Positions 13,176-21,708 of a stretch of DNA of 64,000 nucleotides are shown piece by piece. The position numbers and the translations under genes were made by a program. A model generated the notes under the pieces. The model was not told the DNA's origin, ran no database searches, and saw only the letters and a program-made list of their open reading frames with translations. Origin of the DNA: Nitrosomonadales bacterium (lineage in GTDB: Bacteria; Pseudomonadota; Gammaproteobacteria; Burkholderiales; Gallionellaceae). The stretch spans positions 124,001 to 188,000 of the forward strand of contig JADJWO010000001.1 of assembly GCA_016716325.1 (NCBI GenBank), read 5' to 3'. How positions within the stretch are numbered: position 1 is the stretch's first letter; the number at the start of each line of letters is the position of its first letter.

Positions 13176-15314
13176 CGACTTGCGGCAACGATTAACAAAC
13201 TCGGTATTCATTGCTTGAATTTGCGGAGCTGCCAGCCTGGCTTTTTGCTCTAAATCATCTTTCTCGGCAACAAGTTTAGTTTTCAGATCGCGAAAGCCAG
13301 AGTAAACCTGTTCAAGCTGCTTATCGTCCTCTTTCGATTTAATTCTGTCGTGAAATGGATTCGGTGTTTTTTTGTCCCATTCCAATACGCGATCCAATAT
13401 CCGACTAAGGTTCGAGACATCCTGAAATGCATAATTGTTAATAGCCGCCCCCATGGTCATCATCATTACCGATAGAAGTTGCCCCCGGTCACCTTTCTCA
13501 AAGACAAGTTGATATCGAACACGTAACTGAGCAGCGTAGAACCAGAATACCGCGTCATCCTTTTTTCCATTCAGAAATAGAACGAAGGCTGGGCTGAATA
13601 GCTCTAATGGCTCCTTTAGCATGCTTGGGCTTTTTATAAGTTCATCGGCTGCGGCTACTGCGATTTTTGGATCGCAGGATTCCAGTTTTTCCTTCACTGT
13701 TTTTGGTGATTCATCAATAATTTTATTGACAGCTTTTTCCAGGCTATCACCTTGAGAAGCTTCCAATGGGTTTTTCTCTAACTGGTCAAGCAAAGTGAGA
13801 ATTTGCTGTTTATCTCGTGAGTCATATATTTTGCTGGCAACATTTTTCAGGCTTGCCCAGTCATGCTTGATTCCGATGTTGTTTTCAAGTGAAACCAGGG
13901 CTCCGATCATAAGGAGTTCTCGATTTATTGTTTTACCCCAACTCGCTCTAGTCATTGAGTACATGAGGGGCGTGTGCCCCATATTGTTGGTTGCGGTCAG
14001 ATCGGCGCCATGAGCGATCAGTATTTTTATCAACAAAATGCTATTTGCATTCGCCGCGAGATGAAGCGGGGTGTTTCCGCTTGCATCACGAGCATGAACA
14101 TCTGCTCCGGATGCTATTAGTACGCCAGCTGTTTCGGCTAGGCTCTTGCATTGCTCTTTCCATACCCCTTCTGGATCATCACAGCCTGCCCCATCGACAA
14201 GCTCGTGCAGCGCAGTTCTTTTGTTGGGACCATATTTGATATTCAAGTCGGCACCATGACGAGCCAGTAGAGAAATCATTTCCTTGTAGTCAGCTTTCTT
14301 TATTGATTCTTTAAACCGATGCCATATAGCCCCATCCAATGGTGGTCTGCCAAATTCACCTCTAATGTTTACGTCTGCACCTGAGGCAATAAGCAATTTG
14401 GTGATTTCCATACTGTTATTTTCTACTGCTACATGAAGCATTGATTCCTTGCCCACTTGGATGTTTTTTATCTTGCTTCGAGCAGTCAGCCACTTAAGTA
14501 AGTCCTGATTGGGCGCGGGAAGATAAGCCAATGCCGAATAGCAGGCATCAAAATCTGGACTAATTCCCTTGGCGCTAAAAAATTCCAGGACATCAAGACT
14601 TCCTGCGCGACAAGCACTCTGGGTCATTTTCGGAATTTCTTGAGGAGGCAGACTTGCGCCATGATCAAGCAGCATCTTGAGAATTTCAGCGTTACCTTTA
14701 TAAGAGGCACCAATCAAAATTGCGGTTTGCCCTTGAGAGTCTGGACGATTTACATCGGCGCCATGCTCAATAAGCCATTTGACCGCCTGCGTTCTCCCAT
14801 AAAGCGCAGCACCTTGTAGTGGAGTTCGCTTGAACATGTTGTTCTGATCGTTGATATCAGCGCCATGTTTGAGAAGCAATTCAGCAGTATTTAGGGATTC
14901 TGAATTAATAGCTGCATGCATTGGGGAGTTGTATGCGCAGGCAGCACCATGAATATCTACACCCAGTGATATTAGCAGCTCGGTCATTTCAGCATTGCTT
15001 ATCGAAAAACAGACGACTCCCCTTTCTTTTATATCCGCGCCATACTTGACCAAGCTTTCTACGATATGCCTGTTAGTTTTACTAACAGCAATTTTTAGAG
15101 GACTCATGAATTGATTTTTGTGTCCCCTCGAGTTTGGGTTTATTTTCTTTGAAAGAATCTCATCAACATGAACCTCATCACCCTTTTCGATTGCCTCAAT
15201 TAACAGATCACCGTCAGCAGTTGGCTTAAGTATTTCGTCAGCAATGCCCGGTTGTATGGCGACTACTAAAGAAAATAATGCTGTTAGTAGGAGCTTATTG
15301 ATCTCTTTAGGCAT
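13128..15314 (-). CDS. Large exported ankyrin-repeat protein (cassette gene)
   Basis: The ATG at 15314 is taken as the start because a signal peptide follows (MPKEINKLLLTALFSLVVAI, cleavage near IADE); codons before it translate attC. The 728-residue product has about a dozen ankyrin repeats (for example LLLKHGADINDQNNMFKRTP and NTPLHLAANANSILLIKILI) to roughly residue 500. A ~230-residue C-terminal domain follows with FVLFLNGKKDDAVFWFYAAQ and a charged coiled segment DLKTKLVAEKDDLEQKARLA. Function is unknown; exported ankyrin proteins often bind partner proteins. It is very large for a cassette gene, and its codon use is more AT-rich than flanking core genes. Confidence 0.75.
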   Translation of the reverse strand: MPKEINKLLLTALFSLVVAIQPGIADEILKPTADGDLLIEAIEKGDEVHVDEILSKKINPNSRGHKNQFMSPLKIAVSKTNRHIVESLVKYGADIKERGVVCFSISNAEMTELLISLGVDIHGAACAYNSPMHAAINSESLNTAELLLKHGADINDQNNMFKRTPLQGAALYGRTQAVKWLIEHGADVNRPDSQGQTAILIGASYKGNAEILKMLLDHGASLPPQEIPKMTQSACRAGSLDVLEFFSAKGISPDFDACYSALAYLPAPNQDLLKWLTARSKIKNIQVGKESMLHVAVENNSMEITKLLIASGADVNIRGEFGRPPLDGAIWHRFKESIKKADYKEMISLLARHGADLNIKYGPNKRTALHELVDGAGCDDPEGVWKEQCKSLAETAGVLIASGADVHARDASGNTPLHLAANANSILLIKILIAHGADLTATNNMGHTPLMYSMTRASWGKTINRELLMIGALVSLENNIGIKHDWASLKNVASKIYDSRDKQQILTLLDQLEKNPLEASQGDSLEKAVNKIIDESPKTVKEKLESCDPKIAVAAADELIKSPSMLKEPLELFSPAFVLFLNGKKDDAVFWFYAAQLRVRYQLVFEKGDRGQLLSVMMMTMGAAINNYAFQDVSNLSRILDRVLEWDKKTPNPFHDRIKSKEDDKQLEQVYSGFRDLKTKLVAEKDDLEQKARLAAPQIQAMNTEFVNRCRKSAQQSAPRDAPQAARP

Positions 15315-15367
15315 GTAATTCCCTGAGTAAATTGCCAAGTTTGCCATCGACGCTTCGAAAGTGCGGT

Positions 15368-15430
15368 GCCCAACGTAAAAGTGAGGGGCTGCGCGCTTTT
15401 GCGCAGTCCCTCTCGACTGCCGGGTTGGGC
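15368..15430 (-). other. attC site of the DUF262 cassette
   Basis: A 63-bp site with perfect cores GCCCAAC (15368-15374) and GTTGGGC (15424-15430) and arms AGGGGCTGCGC and GCGCAGTCCCT around a CGCTTTTGCG loop. It is the cleanest attC in the array. Confidence 0.93.
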
Positions 15431-15452
15431 TTTTCTGGTATCGCACAGAACC

Positions 15453-18400
15453 TCAACCGGAAACCCCCTTCTTTCGATTACATATCATGTGGGTTACCTG
15501 AAGGTTTTCATGGCCGTCTGCTCCTTGAGCGGCGAGTGACACAATGTGGTCACCCTCAGAATCGTCATGTATAGAGAGGTACTCCCCGCAAAGCGGGCAC
15601 TTGTTGCCTTGGCGGCGGATCATGTCGCGCTTCTCTTGAATTGACAGTTTCAATTTGCGATCCTCGGTCGCATACTTCTTCCGGAAATTTTCAACGCGGG
15701 CAAGGAAATCGGTCGTATCGCCATCTTCGTCAGCGGATTCTTCCCGCATAAGTTGGAATAGGCTGTCCACGTCCCCACGTATTTCCGCTCGCCTGCGAAC
15801 CAATACCTCTTTACCTAGATCGTATGTGATGTACCAAAGGGCGTAGAAGTCCTTTAGCTTCCTCACGTAGTAACGTGTTCCGGCCACATTGAACAGACGG
15901 GTCAGTTGCGCATTCAGATACTCTTCAACATTCTCAACATGTTCGGCATCTTCATCAATCAAGAGTGTTCGTATCTTACGAATGAAGCTATCCGTTCTCT
16001 TGAGCGCTTCGATGACATCTGCTTTTGTTTCCGGTAAAGCTGTTGCATTGTCGAGTACGCGAGTTATCGCTGTCTTTTGCTTAACGCGCACATTTATTCC
16101 AGAGCTCCTTCGAAAGACATCGATCACACTTTCCAGAGGCGCTCTGTTTCCGTTGCGTGCGACTTGAGTAAAAGCAAGATACGACAGGAGCGTTACAAGC
16201 TCTTCATTCCTCATGCGATCATTCTGTCGGGTTATGTAGAACCAATTGCCACAGTTCGATACCGTCTTTTTGATGAGATCAATAATCTCTTTATCAACAT
16301 AGGAGTTCCACATCTCAAAGGTGTTCTCCTTGATCGGATATGGGCGGCTATTTAAGCGTATGAATAGGTCAACCGGGCTAAATCCTGGATTAAACCGCTC
16401 TTCGATGGCGATGACTGATAATCCAAAATCCCAAATACGTTCCTGTTGTGACGGATCGAGCTCACCAAATGACTTGCCATTCAAATGGTCAAGGATACGA
16501 AGTCGACTTAGTGGAAAACCATTTTTCTCTGAGAAAACCTGATCGTTGTTTTCGTTTAAAAACGGTTGGCCTAAGAAGCCGAGGATAGAAAGAATGCGCT
16601 GTTGTCCATCAATAACCTCAGACACGCCGTCATTGCGACGAAATACGTAAAGGGGCGGAAGTTTGATTCCCAGGAGAATGCTTTCAATAATGCCACTGGA
16701 TTTTGCTCGGTTGATTACCTCTCCTCGTTGATACGAGGGGCGGAGCATAAATCTGCTTCGCTTAATGTCCTTACAAATATCCTCAACATTGAGCGACGTT
16801 GGGTCTTGCTTTTCAATCCGCGAAAATACTTGCGTATCACTGTCTTCGACAGCAGGTGCAGTCTCAGGTTGGCCGACTTGTTTACGTTGCCTTAGATAGC
16901 TCCCAAGCGTTAGTCCAAATTCCCGTTCAATAAAACCTGCGATGGTCGAGTAACGGTGCAAGAACTGACCGTATAAAAACTGCCCTTCGCCTGGGGCATA
17001 CGCCAGTTCGTTCTGTGCATATAGCTCTATCAGTTTACTCGCGACACCTTCGTCAAGAAGACGATTAGCCCCCTTTCCTTCACGTTCCATTATTGCCGCT
17101 GCCCAATACATGACTTCGTTCCAGAATCTGCTCACGCCCCATCCAGCCTCCAGCAATCGTGCACGAAGTTTGTCTACCAGAGTCACATGCTTGAGAAATT
17201 CACGGTAAATCGCATGTGCGTCTTGGTTGTTCTCGCTGTACCACTCGTAAAACTTATGCAGCGATTCTTTCTTTCGGGTAGATAGAATAGGCATTTGCGC
17301 GCACACAAGAAGGAATCGCACTTCTTGCAATGCCTTTTCCAAGTTGGTCGGATTAGCCTCGGATGCCTCTGCGCTCCCCGTCAAAAACAGTGAACTGAAA
17401 ATGCCGTATAGCGAAGAATTCTGCCTAAGTTTTTCTTTGATGAATTGGGTAGGTTCATCCTCAATGTAAATCGCCCGATCCACCTCGACCTGTTTCAAAG
17501 GTGTTATTCCCGAGTTATACCTACGAAATATTTCCTTCTTCAGCATGTCTTGAGGGCGTTCACCCACGGCATCGGAGTCGACAACGGCAAATTGGATCAA
17601 ACGGAGTTTGGATTCGAAAAATGCTTCCTGATCTTGCGGGGTTAAGTCTTTAAATCGCAACTGTGCAAGGTCAAGCCGTACGCTGAGTCCCTTGGCGCTT
17701 AGTTGAAGTTGATTGTTCTGGAATCGAAGTAAGGTTTCAAAGCGCTGACGCCCGTCTATCACTTCAAAACCGTCACTCTTCTCGTAAAAAATCAGGGGGG
17801 GAACTTCGGTTCCGATTAGGACGCTTTCAATGAAGTAAGTCTGTTTCTCCGTATCCCATACGTAGTTTCTTTGGTAGTAAGGCTGGTAGTTGGTTTTTAG
17901 AACTAGCCTTGCGCTCAGAGCCGACTCGATTTTTTTAAGTTCAGGAGTGATTTTTACGCGCGAAGTCAGCAACGTCTGGATAGCACGGTAGTCGAACACC
18001 AACGTGTCTTCCGTATCGAAGTCGTATGTGGCTTCTGCGGCCTCTTGCTTTTCAAGTAGTGTCCGTTTCGAGCCTACCGCTCCCGAATCACGCGAACAGA
18101 GAGGGCAGTTGGACTTATTTACTGTCCGCATATTTATGGCGGTTTGCCACTCAAAAAGGCAGGTCTTGCACTTCCACCATACACGGTTGTGAGCCTTTGG
18201 CAACACATCGCGCGGAGTCATGTCTCCATTTTTTGTCGGATGCCATTCGGCAGCTACTTCAGGAAACATTGTCTCTAGTGAATTTTCGGTGGAAGCCCGC
18301 CTTCCGGTACAAAATGGACACCCCTTGTCACCACGTTTGGTGCGAACGAAGAGCATGGTATCCCATTCATGGCTGGGATCAACGCTGCACTGCCACCATA

Positions 18401-18743
18401 TCCGTTCTTGGCTGGAGGGTGACAGTACTGCAGGATTTAAGTGCGCGTTCTTTGTGGGGTGCCACTCGCGCAATTGTTTAGGGTAAAGAGCCGCAAAAGT
18501 CTCATCGGGTAGGGTTCGTTGACCTACACAGAAAGGACAACCTTTGCCTTTTCGTGCGCGATTCCCAATCATCGCTTCCCATTCGTGGCGAGGATTAACA
18601 GTGCATCGCCACCAGACCTTTCGTGTGCTGCCAGCAGAAAATGAGTTTGGATCAAGACCTATGTTTCTCTCGGTATTCCACTCCTTAAGCAAGTCTGGTC
18701 GAAGCTCGGCGAATGGTGGTAGAGGTGATGGCGATGTTTTCAT
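15453..18743 (-). CDS. Zinc-ribbon/DUF262/DUF262/HNH protein, candidate defence nuclease (cassette gene)
   Basis: A 1096-residue protein occupying a whole cassette. Residues ~10-216 hold three DUF4379-type zinc-ribbon repeats, each with an EW-(N/H)-x-(E/K)-N block, a WWxC block and a CPFC/CPLC pair (69/72, 142/145, 213/216). The first two repeats have C-x5-H where the third has CKTC. Two DUF262 (GmrS/ParB-like) domains follow, with signature motifs IDGRQR (329-334) and IDGQQR (711-716). The C-terminus is a zinc-type HNH nuclease: CPLC (1049-1052), GDHIVSL (Asp1065-His1066), Asn1080 and CNRKKG. DUF262 plus HNH is the plan of GmrSD type IV restriction enzymes, which cut modified phage DNA. The doubled DUF262 and triple ribbon are unusual, and a defence role is inference. 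Confidence 0.82.
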   Translation of the reverse strand: MKTSPSPLPPFAELRPDLLKEWNTERNIGLDPNSFSAGSTRKVWWRCTVNPRHEWEAMIGNRARKGKGCPFCVGQRTLPDETFAALYPKQLREWHPTKNAHLNPAVLSPSSQERIWWQCSVDPSHEWDTMLFVRTKRGDKGCPFCTGRRASTENSLETMFPEVAAEWHPTKNGDMTPRDVLPKAHNRVWWKCKTCLFEWQTAINMRTVNKSNCPLCSRDSGAVGSKRTLLEKQEAAEATYDFDTEDTLVFDYRAIQTLLTSRVKITPELKKIESALSARLVLKTNYQPYYQRNYVWDTEKQTYFIESVLIGTEVPPLIFYEKSDGFEVIDGRQRFETLLRFQNNQLQLSAKGLSVRLDLAQLRFKDLTPQDQEAFFESKLRLIQFAVVDSDAVGERPQDMLKKEIFRRYNSGITPLKQVEVDRAIYIEDEPTQFIKEKLRQNSSLYGIFSSLFLTGSAEASEANPTNLEKALQEVRFLLVCAQMPILSTRKKESLHKFYEWYSENNQDAHAIYREFLKHVTLVDKLRARLLEAGWGVSRFWNEVMYWAAAIMEREGKGANRLLDEGVASKLIELYAQNELAYAPGEGQFLYGQFLHRYSTIAGFIEREFGLTLGSYLRQRKQVGQPETAPAVEDSDTQVFSRIEKQDPTSLNVEDICKDIKRSRFMLRPSYQRGEVINRAKSSGIIESILLGIKLPPLYVFRRNDGVSEVIDGQQRILSILGFLGQPFLNENNDQVFSEKNGFPLSRLRILDHLNGKSFGELDPSQQERIWDFGLSVIAIEERFNPGFSPVDLFIRLNSRPYPIKENTFEMWNSYVDKEIIDLIKKTVSNCGNWFYITRQNDRMRNEELVTLLSYLAFTQVARNGNRAPLESVIDVFRRSSGINVRVKQKTAITRVLDNATALPETKADVIEALKRTDSFIRKIRTLLIDEDAEHVENVEEYLNAQLTRLFNVAGTRYYVRKLKDFYALWYITYDLGKEVLVRRRAEIRGDVDSLFQLMREESADEDGDTTDFLARVENFRKKYATEDRKLKLSIQEKRDMIRRQGNKCPLCGEYLSIHDDSEGDHIVSLAAQGADGHENLQVTHMICNRKKGVSG

Positions 18744-18776
18744 AGTTCAAAAAATCAAGAAACGATAGGTACAAGA

Positions 18777-18839
18777 GCCAAATGTGGAATTGAGGGGCGC
18801 CGCGCTTTTGCGCAGGTCTTCTCGTATGTAGGGTTGGGC
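18777..18839 (-). other. attC site of the zinc-ribbon cassette (degenerate R')
   Basis: GTTGGGC (18833-18839) is intact, but the outer core reads GCCAAAT, off consensus. The arms are AGGGGCGCCGCGC and GCGCAGGTCTTC, also less well paired. It is probably a weak or inactive site. Confidence 0.7.
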
Positions 18840-18840
18840 A

Positions 18841-19083
18841 TTAAAACAAACCGGTTGTTAAGCAGCGATGAAAACGGCCGTGACCACCAGCGCCGCTGTC
18901 AACAAGAGATACCCACACAGAACCACATTCAGAACATTGGGAAAAATTATGGGCTGTTTGGTCATGACCACGGCCAATGGCTGTACGTATTATCACGTCA
19001 TCACCGATCGGCTTGGCTGTTTCTGGCAAAGCCTTTTCTGCCACGGCTTTTTTGCAGTATTCGCATGATCCTGTGCTTTTCAT
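18841..19083 (-). CDS. Small zinc-ribbon protein (cassette gene)
   Basis: 80 residues from the ATG at 19083, preceded by AGAGGAAATT. Two cysteine pairs, CEYC (near residue 7) and CSEC (near residue 50), are spaced to bind one zinc ion. GSVWVSLVDSGAGGHGRFHR follows. There is no signal peptide or membrane segment. It could bind nucleic acid or a protein; nothing indicates which. It lies between a degenerate attC and the second gene-less cassette copy. Confidence 0.6.
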   Translation of the reverse strand: MKSTGSCEYCKKAVAEKALPETAKPIGDDVIIRTAIGRGHDQTAHNFSQCSECGSVWVSLVDSGAGGHGRFHRCLTTGLF

Positions 19084-19110
19084 AATTTCCTCTTTAAGGC
19101 TTCAATGCCC

Positions 19111-19504
19111 AACGAATATAGTTAAGCGGCACCCCCGCAGTGCGGGGCAGTGCGATGCCAACATGATTTGTGGTTGGCAGCGCCCGCACCAGTGGGGCGT
19201 AGCCGTGAGCAAAGCGAACGGTGTCCGCTTGAACGAACGTTCGGCGGGAGAGGGGGCGGCTTGTATATGGAAAGAGCAGTAAAGCGGGCATTACCAATTC
19301 CCTTCCAGAAAATTCGCGATGATTTTATTCAAGGCCGCGAAGCGTTGGCTCGACTGTCCGACATCAAAGCTCGCTTTATGCGGCAGTGCGAACATCGCTT
19401 CGCACGCTATCACAATTACTGCAGTTCATGAATCTGGGCGGCTTGTGTTACCACCAATCCTGTTTCCTCCCGCTTGCTACGCCGCAACCTATCCAGCTGA
19501 ACGT
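19111..19504 (-). repeat. Gene-less cassette, copy B (first cassette next to attI)
   Basis: Identical by eye to 9729-10122. Here it is bounded by GCCCAAC (19107-19113) and GCTGAAC (19496-19502), so it is the cassette nearest the integrase end. No convincing gene is seen. Its place as first cassette would be the most recent insertion under attI-directed integration. Confidence 0.65.
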
Positions 19505-19600
19505 AAAGTAGACACCCTAAAAAATGCCGGGAAAGGCACCTTCGCGGTGTACAATCTGGCATCCACGCTGCAATGCCTTGTTTTCATTTGAGGTGAAATT
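19503..19600. other. Probable attI / cassette promoter region
   Basis: The 98 bases between the first cassette boundary and the integrase start codon are where attI and the cassette promoter Pc normally lie. TACAAT (19550-19555) reads toward intI without a good -35. No sequence-specific attI motif can be proven by eye. Confidence 0.4.
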
Positions 19601-19777
19601 ATGGCAACCCCTAATTCTTCAGATAAAAGCACCACGCTTAAACCTCCAAAATTACTCGATCAGGTTCGCGATCAACTAAAGGTACCGGAGTCGAATTCTT
19701 TTCAGAATCATCGGAGCCGCGGTTTCGCAAATCTAATTCCCTGCGGATGGGAGTGTTTCAGAATTGTCTTGCATTAG
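19601..19777 (+). pseudogene. intI: Integron integrase intI, N-terminal remnant
   Basis: GAGGTGAAATT precedes an ATG opening a 58-codon frame. The first ~27 residues contain TLKPPKLLDQVRDQLK, which matches the N-terminus of integron tyrosine recombinases (PP-x-L-L-D-Q-V-R-D-x-L), just before the conserved HYSIRTE block. That block and everything after it are missing. From codon 28 the sequence is the border repeat and unrelated DNA, and the frame stops at 19775. Location and strand are right for intI, divergent from the cassettes. Without catalytic residues the product cannot recombine DNA. Confidence 0.72.
19677..19707. repeat. Border repeat, right copy
   Basis: AAAGGTACCGGAGTCGA and the following ATTCTTTTCAG are the reverse complement of the repeat at 6081-6112 (17 identical core bases, then similarity with one small gap). 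It replaces the integrase sequence after codon 27. The ~13.6 kb between the two copies is the whole surviving integron. Confidence 0.7.
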
Positions 19778-19861
19778 CAATATGCCGAATGGCCTATATA
19801 TTTCGCAGGCCAGCCATATCTTCCGGTGGTGGAGTTCGGGAAGGAATGTGGTGAGACTACC

Positions 19862-20500
19862 TCACCATTTCAGAACGTATTTCCCCGCTATCCACCCGAA
19901 AAACGCCACCCCCAGCATCGGCAGGTAGTGCCACTGGATGACGTGGATGATCGAGTCGTTGATTTCGTACAGTCGCAGCCAGATAGCGCCGACGCTGAAT
20001 GCGGCCAGCAGCGCGATGCTGCCGGCCCAGTGCGGGTGCGTGCTGGCATAACCGCGCAGCAGGAAGAACACCCATGCGGCAGGCAGCAGCGACAGCAGCG
20101 TGATGTCCTGTGTGCATTCGATGCTGTGCACCGGAAGCGGTGCGGGCGGTACGTCGGCGCGCCAGGCGGATAGCAGCAGCAGGACGAACAGCGCGAACAG
20201 CGCCCCCGGCGCGAACGCCAGCCAGCGTTTCTGGTGCAGGTCGGGGAAGGCCAGCAATGCGGCGCTGATTGAGGTGGCGATGAAGACCAGCAGCAACAGG
20301 GCAAGCTCGGCGGCGAACCACGGCTGTTGCAGGGCTTGCGCCAGGTCGGGGCGCAGGCCGGAAAGCGACAGCGACACGGCCAGGTAGGCGAACGCCGCGG
20401 TTATCCATTTCAGGCCCAGCAGGTAGGGGTGAGGCGCGGGCGCGATCTTTTCCGCGTCGCCGGCCAGTTCCGTCACCAGTTGTTCGAGGTCTTTGCTCAT
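19862..20500 (-). CDS. nrsF: NrsF-family anti-sigma factor (DUF1109)
   Basis: A 212-residue inner-membrane protein with a short cytoplasmic N-terminus (MSKDLEQLVTELAGDAEKIA) and about six membrane segments, including WITAAFAYLAVSLSLSGL, LALLLLVFIATSISAALLAF and AGSIALLAAFSVGAIWLRLY. This is the plan of DUF1109/NrsF proteins, which hold an ECF sigma factor at the membrane until stress. Its start overlaps the stop of the sigma gene by four bases. Cys residues in the periplasmic/loop regions (for example HSIECTQDI) could sense metals or oxidants, as proposed for this family. Confidence 0.82.
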   Translation of the reverse strand: MSKDLEQLVTELAGDAEKIAPAPHPYLLGLKWITAAFAYLAVSLSLSGLRPDLAQALQQPWFAAELALLLLVFIATSISAALLAFPDLHQKRWLAFAPGALFALFVLLLLSAWRADVPPAPLPVHSIECTQDITLLSLLPAAWVFFLLRGYASTHPHWAGSIALLAAFSVGAIWLRLYEINDSIIHVIQWHYLPMLGVAFFGWIAGKYVLKW

Positions 20501-21036
20501 CGTTCCAGTCTCTGTCTCAGTATCTTGTATGCGCGGTGCGCCGCAACCTTTACCGCGGATTCGCTCATGCCCATCTTCTGCGCTGTTTCCTTCGCCGTGT
20601 AGCCTTCCTGATGCATCAGCCGCAGGATGGTGGCCTGCTTTTCGGGGAGTTTTTCGACCTCCCCGCTGATGGATTCGTAACTGAGGGCTGATTCGGTTAC
20701 ATCTTCGTGCAGATCATTTTCCAGTTCGGCGATGTCCTGCGCATGGTGCAGGCGGTCAGCGTAGTGCGCGCGCAGGTGGTCGTGCAGGCGGAAGCGCGCG
20801 ATGGCAAAGGCCCACGGCCGGTAGGGGCGCTGTCCGTCATAGGTATGGCGGGCCTTGTGGATGGAGATCAGGATCTCCTGCAGCACGTCGTCCACTTCGC
20901 TGCCGGAACCGAGGCGTCGCGACAGGAACGGCCTGAGCAGGCGCGCGGTCTCGCGCAGCAGTTCCGCGTAGGCCTGCCGGTCGCCTGCCAGCGACAGTCG
21001 CATCAGCGTTTCCAGGTTGCCGGTCTCATTCGTCAT
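20497..21036 (-). CDS. ECF RNA polymerase sigma factor, NrsF-associated (SigF-like)
   Basis: A 179-residue ECF sigma factor. Region 2 includes SEVDDVLQEILISIHKARHT and YRPWAFAIARFRLHDHLRAH. Region 4 includes LPEKQATILRLMHQEGYTAK and the recognition helix ETAQKMGMSESAVKVAAHRA. It is paired with a downstream NrsF anti-sigma gene and is divergent from a Met-rich exported protein. A motif GTAACT-N16-CGAA occurs in front of that gene and again before msrB, the pattern known for Caulobacter SigF. So the regulon probably protects the envelope from oxidised methionine. Confidence 0.9.
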   Translation of the reverse strand: MTNETGNLETLMRLSLAGDRQAYAELLRETARLLRPFLSRRLGSGSEVDDVLQEILISIHKARHTYDGQRPYRPWAFAIARFRLHDHLRAHYADRLHHAQDIAELENDLHEDVTESALSYESISGEVEKLPEKQATILRLMHQEGYTAKETAQKMGMSESAVKVAAHRAYKILRQRLER

Positions 21037-21041
21037 CGCAT

Positions 21042-21067
21042 GTAACTTTTTCCGGGCTTGCCCCGAA
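21042..21067 (+). promoter_or_regulatory. ECF-type promoter of the MXKDX gene
   Basis: GTAACT (21042-21047) and CGAA (21064-21067) are exactly 16 bases apart. Aligned with the site before msrB, the shared bases are GTAACTTTTTC and CCGAATCAA at identical spacing. It lies ~70 bases upstream of the Met-rich gene start. Confidence 0.65.
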
Positions 21068-21136
21068 TCAATGGTTGCACGGGGCGGTCGGATTGTTCCG
21101 TGGCAATGATGCCATCTTTTTATACAGGAGACTCAA

Positions 21137-21493
21137 ATGAACAGAATCTACACCCCCTTGATCGCCCTTTGTCTGGCTGCGTCCGGTGGCGCGGCACTGG
21201 CCATGGACGATATGGATCACGGCTCGATGTCCATGCAGAAGATGGAAAAGGGCAGCATGAAGAAGGATTCCATGGACAACGGCGCGATGGAAGGCGCCAT
21301 GATGAAGAAGGATGAAATGAAGCAGGACAAGATGGATAAGGGCATGAAGGAAAAGAAGCACGACATGAAGAAGAAGCACAAGCAGGAGAAGATGATGGAG
21401 AAGGACAAGATGATGGAGAAAGAGAAGGCGATGGAGAAGGAAAAGATGATGGAGCACGACAAGATGGAAAAGCGCCCCATGCAGCGAATGTAA
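21137..21493 (+). CDS. Exported Met/Lys-rich MXKDX-repeat protein
   Basis: 118 residues: a clear signal peptide (TPLIALCLAASGGAALA), then a low-complexity mature chain in which about a quarter of residues are methionine. It is made of M-x-K-x-x units such as MKKDSMDNGAMEG and MMEKDKMMEKEK. This matches the pentapeptide MXKDX-repeat family. GGAGACTCAA precedes the ATG. It sits between an ECF/NrsF pair and msrB-dipZ-msrA and shares their promoter motif. I infer that it acts as a sacrificial methionine pool or metal binder in the periplasm, recycled by the Msr enzymes. Confidence 0.82.
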   Translation: MNRIYTPLIALCLAASGGAALAMDDMDHGSMSMQKMEKGSMKKDSMDNGAMEGAMMKKDEMKQDKMDKGMKEKKHDMKKKHKQEKMMEKDKMMEKEKAMEKEKMMEHDKMEKRPMQRM

Positions 21494-21551
21494 TTGAGGA
21501 TGCGAGGATTACACGGCAGTCATAAATTATGGAAACGCTGAACAAGTCTGT

Positions 21552-21665
21552 TTTCGTTGTTCCCGCGAAAGCGGGAACCCGGTCGAATCAATAAGCTGGA
21601 TTCCCGCTTTGCGAGCCGCCGCTACGCGGCTTGCCTGCTTACCCCTTTGCGCGGGAATGACGACT
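21552..21665. repeat. Dispersed CCCGCGAAAGCGGG repeat
   Basis: TTCCCGCGAAAGCGGGAA is followed by CTGGATTCCCGCTT and GCGCGGGAATGACGA, a common REP-like intergenic repeat. Related copies lie at about 26620-26695 and 62645-62670. No gene lies in this 400-base gap before msrB. Confidence 0.6.
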
Positions 21666-21708
21666 TGATCAGCGCATCCTTAAAGCTGCAAAAGATTGAT
21701 GCTTAAGT

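Noticed and set aside
6081..19707. A CRISPR array, suggested by regularly recurring similar sequences
   Set aside because: The repeats are 60-75 bp, imperfect, and separated by hundreds to thousands of bases holding genes; no short spacers and no cas genes.
19778..19861. Continuation of intI after the border repeat
   Set aside because: Translation in all three plus-strand frames shows no HYSIRTE-like or later integrase motifs.
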